Origin: Cylicocyclus nassatus
Lineage: Eukaryota; Nematoda; Chromadorea; Rhabditida; Strongylidae
DNA: 64,000 nt
Assembly: GCA_958299035.1 (NCBI GenBank)
Contig: CATQJL010000316.1
Coordinates: 47,613,585-47,677,584 of the forward strand
Direction of reading: 5' to 3'
Numbering within the stretch: position 1 is the stretch's first letter; the number at the start of each line of letters is the position of its first letter. The notes under the pieces were generated by a model. That model did not search any database. It saw only the letters and a list, made by a program, of their open reading frames with translations, and was not told the DNA's origin. Of this stretch, positions 54,759 through 64,000 are shown one piece after another. The position numbers were made by a program, and so were the translations under genes.

Positions 54759-57700
54759 TCAAGATGCATGAGATTGGCAGAGCTGAGGAAGATGTGCTGA
54801 ACTTTGTGAATTTGGTAGAGTATCCTGTTCGTGGAGTTCAGATAAAAGCTGAGCTAGTGCATGACTGCTTTCTAGCCGTGACAATGCCAACCAACACAGA
54901 TGGCGTTCATGTCGTCGCAGTAAACTAAGTACAAACGATATGAAAAGCATAAAAGAAAAGCGCCAAAAAGGCTTACTGTCTTCCGGTAGCGGAATATCGA
55001 GCGAGGTTTCTTAGTATCAAACAGCTAGTCAAGCGGATACTCTTGGTGACTGGACCTTCCGGCTCATCCTAAAAGAGGATTCTCGAAGCCCAACGGATCC
55101 GTTAAAAAGCATTTCCGATCGCTGCATAATTCATGGAGCAACACGAATGGAATGTACTGTGGGAGAGTGGACTACACCCTCGTTAAGGTTCGGCATACAC
55201 TGTCGCTGTTATCTGTGTTACCGCTGTTACCACTGTTACCGTTCATCACTGCGACATCCTCAAAGCCGTTATCGTTGTTCCACTTTGAATAAAGGATCAT
55301 AGCAGTGTCATTTTTCAGCGTGCGATCCAAGCCAGTGACTATCACAGCCTTTTTACGACCTCCCTCCCAATTGCACACATGAAACAAAACGCAAGACGAT
55401 CATGAATTCAAAGCGGGAGAGTGGCAACCGTAAGTACCCATACATTGACGACAATGGTTACAGCAGTAACAGCGTCAACTTGACAGCGGTACTGACCAAA
55501 GGTGGTCTTGGAAAGCTCTGAGAATTCCTCGCAGCGGTTTGTTAGAAGACTACGACAGACTTCTGATGATGCTCATAAACTTCCCACAACTCTATTTAAT
55601 GGACTGCTCCTACAAAGTTCGAAACTGTTCACATACATGCCGCCCGGCATATGGATATAAGATACACCATATATGCGGAACGCTGGTCGTGAGAAAATAT
55701 ATGACAAGAAGGCTTATCTTTGTGGTAGAGATGTAGGACAGCCTATTGGCAAACAGGAAATAAACACATACCGTGATATCCCGAGGGAGGAAGTTGAATG
55801 CGTGTCTTCTTATCGCTTCTATAGCCGCATGCTTGCTATAGCCGGGATGATGCGGGACTTCTCGAGGTAGCTCTTGTTTATATCGAATCGGCAGAGCGGG
55901 AGCAAGCCCATCTCTAACAAAGAACAGCATGTGATAAAAAAAAGTAAGTTGTATCAAATATTTCCAAACCTTCTCCGTTGCAGAGCCATTTTCAGCACTG
56001 TTTCATTGGCATGATGATCTTGAACGTGCGTTATCAGTGACCATCTGTAATAACCGACAATCTGAGAGCTAGTTTTCGCAGTCAGAAGTTCTACCTGCTC
56101 CTGAGTGTTCCATCACATCCAGGCCATTGACAGACCTGTTCACCGTGCTCTAGAACGTGTTCTTTGGCAACATGTGAAAGGACAGAAGAAGCGGTAACGA
56201 ATAAAGCAGCGCAACCGTCCCATTCACACATGTACTCAGCTGTTGGCTCGATCTGCAAAAAAGAACAGCCTAAGGTTTGTAAAGAGTAATACGAAGAAGG
56301 AAAAAAAAAACTTTGGCAACAATCAGAAAAGAACTTTTTAAAAATTTCAGCTTCCAGCAAATTTTTCTAAGTGAAACATAAACGCGTCTAGTGAAAGCTG
56401 TCTCGAAGCTTAACACGTTTCGGACCGCGAAATCGCGCGCGGCGAAAAAGAGTGTACTTTCAGCCGTTAGCCAACAAAGGGACCTTATTTCGCAGGCTAT
56501 GGGCTACATCTGTAATTAGGATATCAGATAAGCTTCGTACCCAGAATTCTGAGTGAATCTGAAGTGTTTGAAATTTGCTGCTTTAGAGGGACTTTTCTGC
56601 TTTTTTGAAAATTAGGAACAAGAACTCAGTTTCAAATAGTATTCAAAAGTATGTACTTTGTACATGATACGCATCATTATGAAAATTACGGTTTTTCTTT
56701 ACTATCGAAGCAAAGGGAAGTGCGACATCGCACGCGTCGTTCGCGTTGCCGCGCTCTGTTGCAACTGTTGTTCGATTTTTCTCATATTTCCTAAACAGAT
56801 CTCGGCGGCACAGCTCTATAGAGTCATTTGAGAAGTAGGAGCTTACAAGACCTTGTTAGACCTTTGACTTACCAACTTGGACTTGAAGAAAATCTCCTGT
56901 AAACGTTAAAAGGATCCTTCAAAGCAGCGTGCTGCACCATGTGCAGCACCAGTCCGAAACGTGTTAATAGTGAATGGCTGACGATCAGAAGGGGATACTT
57001 ATGTTAAAGGGGAAAAGACTATTTTAGGGAAGAGATTCAGTAAGCAAAAAGGAGATTCGGTGACATTAACACGTTGACGACCGTGTGCATCCGCGCGTAT
57101 GCACGCCCAAGCCACCTTTTAGCACTTTCGTGCATCAATTTATCATGTGTAAACGAAAAGTCCTCAGGTAACTTCTATGCAGTGGTAACACTGGTGGCCT
57201 GGTTGTCATATAGAACACACGGCATTGCAGTAGGTGTCAAACAGTCCAAACCGCAGGCGTAGATCATCAGTCCATTTTGAGGTGGTCAAAAATGGCTCGG
57301 TCGTCAACGTGTTAAATACACAGAAGCAAAGCTTTTACTGAACAAGGTCAAGAGAAGTTCATTTACCAAACTCTGCAGCACTGATTCTGAACTCCGTCTC
57401 GTAGAGGTTTTGCGAGACGTGGATTTCTCATCGTCGCTCGCTTCCTCTTCTGATGTAGCCGTACCGTTCTGCTCCTTTCCATTCTGGCCATTGCTTTTAT
57501 TCTTAGGATCACTAGTATCCTTAGCAACTACACCCTTCTGCTGGTCTTCTTCTTTGTGCTCCAGAGAAAAAAAATATTACCAACAAAGGCATAGTAAGAT
57601 TATATCAGTAGCATACCTCAACATTGCTTTGTACAGCAGGAGAAGCGCAACGCGACGATGGATTGCTTCTGAACATGATGGCATTGACCCCAAATATACA

Positions 57701-60700
57701 TCATTACTTCTAAAACACTCACGTCGCTACACCATTCACTCCGTTCACCAAAGACGCTTGGGCGTTTTTCGTGAGGATCTGCTTCATCAAAGGATGTGCA
57801 GCGATAGTCGCAGAGTGAGGAGGAGGCTGCGGTGGTTGAGCAGACGGGATAATGGGAGTAGCGATCACACTAGGTATCACATTAGGAGGCATAGCGATAG
57901 TCCCCGGCACAACTTGAGCGGAGGCAGCAGGTGCAAGCCCTTTAATATGCACGAAATGAAGGGGCGATGATTTGTATCAAAACCATTTCAGATGTAAGAC
58001 CATGCAGAAAAAATGACTCACTATGAGGCTTGACCAATCGGATACCTTGGGCAACCATCATCAGTCCATTGTCAGCCATTCTGAACACCAGCTCAGGGAA
58101 GATACTCCTAAAATGCGACACGTCAACTGCTGTCATTAGTTTTCTAAGCTCAAACTCACTTCATTACGTTGCTAAACATTGCAAGGCTGCCACTAAGTGA
58201 ATGATACTGATTACGTAGATCATCAACGTAGGCTGCGTAAAGCTCTCCTCGTGGTGTAACAGAATTACGGTCAAGGATGCAGTTTTGTCGGATCCACTGT
58301 TCAGTTAATTGATCGACCTAGAGATTCATGACATGGCACAGTCCCAGGAACTACACAATATACCTTATTTTCCGTTCCAGTTGTTACGGCAGGAGCTACA
58401 CCAGCAACCTGGCTTGCAGGAGCAAAATGAGTCCTTGGCGTTTGCGGGATAGCAGACACATGATGTTGAGTTTGTTGCATGTGAACATTCTGTTGATGTT
58501 GCATATGCTGCTGCTGTACAAGATGTCGCATTTGTTGTGGTGGGGCAGCAATCTGCGTGCTTCCAGAATAAAGCACTCTCGTCTAAAAGAACCACTTCAA
58601 AGAAGATCCTAAGGTTAAAATATGCACCTGCTGTATTTGCTGCGCTTGATGGTGTTGAACAGCATACTGGCCATGCTGCTGAGGGTGAGGCTGCACCTGG
58701 AGAAGATAAAGTGAGCCACATTTAACATACGACCGTTTAACACATCATACATAATGCATATATTTGTCAGTCTAAACTGTTCTTACAACTGTGATTAACA
58801 ATAATCAACGACAAGAGCCCGATCGACTAAAATTAAAAAAAGCACCTGCAACACATTATCACTACATTTCAATCAACAAACTATCATACAGTGGTTGCTT
58901 TTCGGATGCGAATTTGATAACATCACTTTGGTTATGATGATATGATCATATTAGTGAGATCAATAACAACAACTTTTTTGTTGTGGAACATTGAGGGTTA
59001 AGTTAATGAAGAGCTACTAGCTGCTCATGATACAAAAAAGGATACGAAAATTGTTGAACATAGCTTACCATATGGGTTGGCTGATACTCCACCACTTTCA
59101 TACCAGCAAGTCCGGCTGGCCCGAAGCTGACAGCTTCAAGTGTAGCCATAGACACAAGTTGAGTAATGGCTCGAGGCAACTCAGCAAGCAGTTGACACGC
59201 AACATCTCCCATTTCGGAAATCTCAAAGGAAACATGGAAATGATCTGTATCATACACACAAGTTGGACGCTCACAACAAAAATAATGCAACTTACTTGGT
59301 ATAAACATTCCAGGGTATAGACACACATCATTATGTCTTTGATGCAAACAATGTTGAGAATATGCTCAAAGATCTTGCGGTCAAGAAAATCGCATATTGT
59401 GGCCTCATTCCCTTCAAAACTGCATAAAGCAGTAAGAATTTCCATCGAACGGATAAGCTGCAAAAATTGATGTGTAGTTTATACGCTTCTAGGTGGATGT
59501 CACTGACTTTAAATTTGTCAGTGCTGAAGATTCCCTCTCTAACAATCCGGAGGAGAGCATGGTCAGCGCAGTGGACCATTTTCTGCCACGTTAAGTCTAT
59601 CTGGAACAAAAACAGATCTTTAAAAAAATGAAAGAAAATGTGTACTTTCAGCACTGATAGCTCACATCGCATGCTAGATTGCTTAATGTGTCCAAAGCCG
59701 CCGTATAAAGTGGTGCCCATTTGCTGGTCGCGCATAGAAACAAGAATCTGTAAGGCAAAACTTTTCAATGCTGTTAAACGCTTCTGAAAAAAAAAAAGAA
59801 CATAAATGCAGTAGGTGAAAACGTCAAGATTGCATTACCTGAACAGCGGCCAACACTGAGACATTGTCACACGATTGATTGGTTCAAATGACAAGTTTCT
59901 CACAATAGTCGAAACCTGTAACAAACTATATGAGAAGGTCTAACGCAGCACTATTGTTGTCACCTGATTAATCCTCCAAGACATAGGATCTTTCACATCA
60001 AACTCCTTCACCAAGCCTGTGAGCATATCACTATCGGGATCCTTAAAAAGAACAACACTTATGAGCCAAAATTCCTGCAATGGGCCAAACAATGATGACT
60101 CACGACCACTTTTCCTACTGCTTGAGGAGCGAACTTTTCGAGCAAGTCGTTAGGAATTCCTGCTGAAGCCCAAAATGAAGTGAAGTCACGTCCACCATTA
60201 TCGCGCCATACTTTGGCAAGATCCGATAGATCTTCGTCCTCTGTAACCAATGACAGACAACTTAGTACGATAAAACGAAAAGTCTCAAACCAACCGTCGT
60301 CAAAAATGCCACAATGAGCAACGAGAAGTGTGATCATGTTGGGTGCATGGCTAAGTCTGAGCAGACGAGGACCGGGATGGGACAGTAACGTACATACGTT
60401 CATTGCAAAATCAACCTACATTGGACAGACTGAATTCCGCTGAAAACCTATAAAGAAAAAACTCTCACCTCGTTGGGTAAACCACTCAGGAGTGACTTTG
60501 AAAGTCTACCGTAATCAGGCTCTGTTGAGGGATTTCCTCGTTCGTCTCGACGTATATATTCTTAAAAGCTAGATGAGACAGATCATGCAATAAAACACTG
60601 TTAATGTGATTTGCAGCGAATTTTTTGCGATACAATGGAGGGGATTTGAGATAGCGCTTTGAAAGACATTTTGATACAAAGCGTCACCACAGGCTTCACA

Positions 60701-62374
60701 ACAGAAAATGAAGAGAATATTATCTTCTGATTCTGGTGAAGCGATTGTGCTCAACATACCATGTGTACGTCCCATTCCAATTGGACAGTCATTCGTAGCA
60801 AAAAACGAGCTTTGCCTCCCACGAGAGCGCGACATTTCGCCGTCCAGCATGTCATCAATATCACCAATGGTCTCGATTTGCTCATATTTGGAAAGGTATC
60901 TAAATCGTGAGTAACATACACGAAAATTCAAGACCGATTTTTCTAAAAGTATGCAAAAGACCTTTCCCTTTCCAGGGTGGTTCCAAGAGTGCCGGAAATA
61001 GACTGCTTGGAATTCGTTTAGCTTTGAGACTACAGTTAATGGCGGATGTAGTTGGTAGTGACCGAATTCAGGCGTGCCATGGGAACGACTTCTTTGATTG
61101 CGGTCAGAAGGTAGCAATATGTGCTTTACAGAACTCATCAAAAAGTTTTCCAAGGTGATAGTGGGTAGTATTGATGAAACAAGCAGTATAGAGCGCCCGT
61201 CAATGCCTATCGTCTGCGCCCCAGAGAGGTTCCCATAGGTACCACGTCATCTCGCTGCCTTTCGCACTTTTGAACATGTTAACCTCGGGCACTTCCGTTG
61301 AAATCTCAGGCCCTGGCCAGACTTCGCTCAAAAGCGCCCAAAAGCGCCCAAATTTCTCTGGTGTCTCTTCACTTTCTCGTGTGAGGAGAGATGAGAGAGA
61401 GTGAGGAGAGGTTAGAGAAGTTTGGGCGCTTTTGCGAGCTTTTGAGCGCTTTTGGGCGCTTTTGAGCGAAGTCTGGCCAGGGCCTCAGGAGAAACGTGTC
61501 AAAAAGAGCGAAAAGGCAGCGTCGCACCATGTACGCACGCTGGTTCACATGGGAACCTCTCTGGAGCGCAGACGGTATATCATATTTACATCAACCATGG
61601 TACAGTTGACACAACTTCTCAAAAAGCATTAAGTCGCAGACCCAGAGCTACTGCCATTAATAGGTCGTATACTGCACGCTCATAGCCTCATCCGCCCGCA
61701 CGAACAAGTTGCCCGAAAAATTCTAAAAAAAAGGACTGGCAGGTAAAGGACGAAACAAGACGATTCGATAAAAATATACTAGTGCAAATTACTATGATAC
61801 TGTATCAGGAAATCGAGAGTGACATTCACGTCCAGATTGCAAAGCAAAAAAAATTCGCGGACGGATATCGAAATAATTACTCAAAGAAAAAAGGAACAGG
61901 ACTGGCAGAAAAAAGGATAACTGGAAACACCACGGTTAGATTTTATGCTATTTCTCACCTCATGTAAAGAAGTTTGATCGCATGATCTCCTCCAATCACA
62001 TCATCCCCAAGGCCAAGCATCTCCGCTACATCAGCCCACTTCTCCTGCATTGCCACCTGTAAGGGCGTTTTGACAGTTTGCATCAACATAAGAAGCAACT
62101 CACCTTTTGCCAGCCTCCCAAGGCCATAACGGTATCATAAAGTCGGTAGAGATTTACTTCCACACCTTGAACCGTTGGTAGCCTCAGCGGAGCATTCCTG
62201 AATCCATTATCATTTTGATAAAACATAGGGGACTCAACTATGATCAAACCATTTTCTTTTGTAGAACTGTCGAAGGCTTTGATAGAATTCCGAGATCTTC
62301 TTCAGCTTTTCCGGTGGATCAGTGAGACTATCTATGTAGTTATCGAGCGTAGACTTCCGTTTTCTCCGATCCAT
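54759..62374 (-). CDS. swsn-7: ARID2/SWSN-7-like PBAF (SWI/SNF) chromatin-remodelling subunit
   Basis: ARID2 proteins are PBAF-specific subunits of nuclear SWI/SNF remodelling complexes. Twenty-five minus-strand exons: 62374-62250, 62197-62104, 62056-61959, 60899-60760, 60560-60469, 60415-60295, 60240-60104, 60041-59964, 59915-59839, 59783-59646, 59600-59508, 59457-59296, 59221-59069, 58696-58628, 58582-58364, 58317-58160, 58107-58022, 57939-57723, 57668-57617, 57558-57367, 56252-56095, 56044-55970, 55913-55772, 55068-54977, 54924-54759. They give about 1044 residues. An ARID domain (about 13-110; [26 protein letters not shown]) is followed by a helical repeat region ([40 protein letters not shown]). 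Then come a Gln/His-rich stretch, an RFX-like segment, two C2H2 fingers (CEWDGC, CQWPGC) and the ARID2 C-terminal domain ([19 protein letters not shown]). All phases agree except exon 9, which lacks one base. Confidence 0.93.
56414..56963. mobile_element. TTAA-flanked 550-bp element in a swsn-7-like intron
   Basis: It has TTAA at 56410-56413 and 56964-56967. The ends CACGTTTCGGACC and, reversed, CACGTTTCGGACTGG are inverted repeats. It belongs to a second TTAA family (CACGTT ends), distinct from the AGGCAGTG family. It lies in the intron between exons 20 and 21. Confidence 0.75.
57070..57311. mobile_element. TTAA-flanked 242-bp element in the same swsn-7-like intron
   Basis: It has TTAA at 57066-57069 and 57312-57315. 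The ends CACGTTGACGACCG and, reversed, CACGTTGACGACCGAGCC are perfect inverted repeats over 14 bp. It shares the CACGTT start with the element at 56414, about 100 bp away. Confidence 0.8.
61206..61575. mobile_element. Foldback element copy B, split by a nested palindromic insertion
   Basis: The ends CGTCTGCGCCCCAGAGAGGT and ACCTCTCTGGAGCGCAGACG are inverted repeats. The body matches copy A at 2152-2345. It lies in the intron between exons 3 and 4 of the swsn-7-like gene. Confidence 0.7.
61310..61483. mobile_element. 174-bp palindromic element inserted in the foldback element
   Basis: It is flanked by CTCAG on both sides (61305-61309 and 61484-61488). The ends GCCCTGGCCAGACTTCGC and GCGAAGTCTGGCCAGGGC are perfect inverted repeats, followed by AAAAGCGCCC repeats. 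The uninterrupted site AAATCTCAGGAGAAAC is present in copy A at about 2250. The 5-bp duplication does not point to one superfamily with certainty. Confidence 0.8.
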
Positions 62375-62379
62375 TATCT

Positions 62380-64000
62380 GTGGATTTCTACCCGAAGTTT
62401 GGTGAAGATAGCAAAGTGACTAGAAACAGCATAATGTCATTGCAAGAATCCTTGCACATTCAATCAAACAGGTTACGATAATGGGTCAGTTCATGAAAAT
62501 CTGTGGAGATTACGTATGGCAGCAAAAGTCATACTCCCAAACGTACAGCATACGGTTTAGCTTTACAGATCGGAGAAATCGAGCAAAGCAAATGTAACAG
62601 AGCAAAAGAAGCGTAAACGAACACGTCTCTTCTCGGAAAAGCACAGAGATGGATAAACCACTTGAGCTCAAAAATGCGGACGGGCAGAGAAAATAGTGAC
62701 TTACGTCAGACATGCACTGAGATGCAGCCCCTCATTGACTGCTTCTAGTTGTAAGCTATAATTCCGGTGTTTGTCTGATATATCATTGCGAGAAGTTCCG
62801 TTTACGAGCCCTCATATAAAGCGAGGACCCTTAAGTGATGAGATTGTTTTCATAGGAGGAGTTGAGAAAGTGACTGGTGTCGTTTCTTCCAAAATTGACT
62901 ATCTATGACCAAGTACCCACAAACAAGCATATCTGAAGCGGTGCAAATTCGACTACCAAGTCAAATCGCAGTAACTCCCATTCAAGGGGAGTTAATAAGT
63001 TCAGAAACGAGCTTTGCATAAGGCTTGGTCGCCTTGGATGCGCTCGAAACTAGAAGTAACACGCGCCACAACACAACGTCACAAACCATATCTGTCCAGA
63101 GGCGGCTGCCCACTCTGCAACGCGCAGCGCAGTCAAAAAGCCTCCTAACAAGACAAAAACTGAATAGGAAGTTGAATCAGTCGCTCGCAGTAGCAGCGAC
63201 GTCGCTGGGATTTGGGGTGCGTGCGGTCGCGTCGCGACGGCGTGTGCAATTGATCGCTGGTTCGAATGACAGACAGAGCAGGTGTGGATGCGATAATTTC
63301 CAAAAAAGTGTGGGAAAATGCGATTTGTTCTATTTCCGCCTCGCTTGCGCAGAGCTCAGATGTCCGCTGAGATGGCGCTGCGCATTTTCTGCAGAGCCGC
63401 AGCGGCGTTGCAACATGCGGAAAACACGAGCTGCGCCCGTACTGCCCTTTGCAGTCGGCGGGAGGACGCGGGAGCTGCTCGTGCTTCGACTAGCATAAGA
63501 AAATGAAGGATATTCGGGAATCTGCATTTGACGCAGAAGATCTACATACTTTGAATCAAAAGAAACCTTGAATTAAAGCTGTTCATAACTACGAAACAAC
63601 AGTAAACCTAGGTACTCTCTGCACTCGACGCAAACTTGTTCTTAGAATTCATTTCAGGCACTAGAACATTTGAAATGCGACAAGTCTAATTGATGTGGTG
63701 AACTTTGAAGATGGTAAATGAGGCATAAAGTCGTGCACAAAAAATTGCGCGTGACCAGAGAAGCAGGACAAATTTCTGTCAGTCCTAAATTTTAAGTTGG
63801 AGCAAATCTATCCATTAACTTCCATACATTGCGCTTTCCGTTTAGAATTATATCGATGTGTGAAGCCAGCGTCGTACCTTAGCACTAATTTTGATGTTTG
63901 CTGGATATATGCCTGTAGAGGCGGATTTCTATCATTTAGATTCTCCCCGCTACGTCGAAATAAGAGACCTTTCACTGGAAAAATTTCACCCAATCGAACT
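62380..64000. other. Region upstream of the swsn-7-like gene
   Basis: It should contain the promoter and any 5' UTR exon of the minus-strand gene. A GC-richer patch (63180-63480, with GTCGCGTCGCGACGG and CGCTGCGC strings) holds overlapping open frames on both strands (63025-63498 plus, 63330-63527 minus). These look compositional, not genic. No gene is supported in the last 0.5 kb. Confidence 0.35.

Noticed and set aside
63240..63300. tRNA gene suggested by GGTTCGAATG at 63260
   Set aside because: The box B match is imperfect, and no cloverleaf with a matching box A and acceptor stem can be drawn.
63025..63527. 157-codon plus-strand and 65-codon minus-strand frames in a GC-rich patch
   Set aside because: They overlap on opposite strands, are Arg/Ala-rich as expected from GC composition, and have no domain.

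Overview
Eukaryotic genomic DNA, most likely from a clade V strongylid (hookworm-type) nematode. The evidence is small exons with GT-AG introns, many introns of about 50 bp, acceptors of the nematode type (TTTCAG, TTTTAG), strong nematode gene homologies and a very dense load of small DNA transposons. The genus is an inference. There are no bacterial-style genes, CRISPR arrays or rRNA genes.

Layout. From 1 to about 29 kb the window is gene-poor. It holds a solitary alpha-tubulin exon (minus strand, 3945-4155), many foldback and miniature inverted-repeat elements, a large foldback element (11.88-12.85 kb), a 4.9-kb satellite array (12.95-17.80 kb) and a Helitron-like element abutting that array. 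From 29 to 64 kb the window is genic. A plus-strand nrf-6-like membrane acyltransferase gene (29089-40117) is followed by three minus-strand genes. These are an unrecognised 173-residue protein gene (45015-40787), a class I histone deacetylase like hda-2 (53851-48049) and a PBAF/SWI-SNF subunit of the ARID2/SWSN-7 family (62374-54759). From memory, nrf-6, hda-2 and swsn-7 also lie together in the C. elegans C08B11 gene cluster, so this looks like an old conserved neighbourhood. The deacetylase and the ARID2-type subunit both act on chromatin; the nrf-6-like protein belongs to a lipid/drug-transport family and shows no obvious functional link to them.

Exons were reconstructed by hand from homology, splice sites and codon phase. 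The deacetylase closes perfectly (11 exons, 420 residues). The small gene closes perfectly (5 exons, 173 residues). The ARID2-like gene closes except for one base missing in exon 9. The nrf-6-like gene has one unresolved junction near 30.8-32.9 kb.

Mobile DNA. Insertions can be assigned by their target duplications. They include two families with TTAA duplications (piggyBac-like), a TA element (mariner-like), TAA/TTA elements (PIF/Harbinger-like), one element with a 9-bp duplication (Mutator-like), A^T Helitrons and a 5'-truncated RTE-type retrotransposon with a 14-bp duplication. Several are nested, and two have an empty-site copy elsewhere in the same window. Most of the long introns are long because of these insertions.
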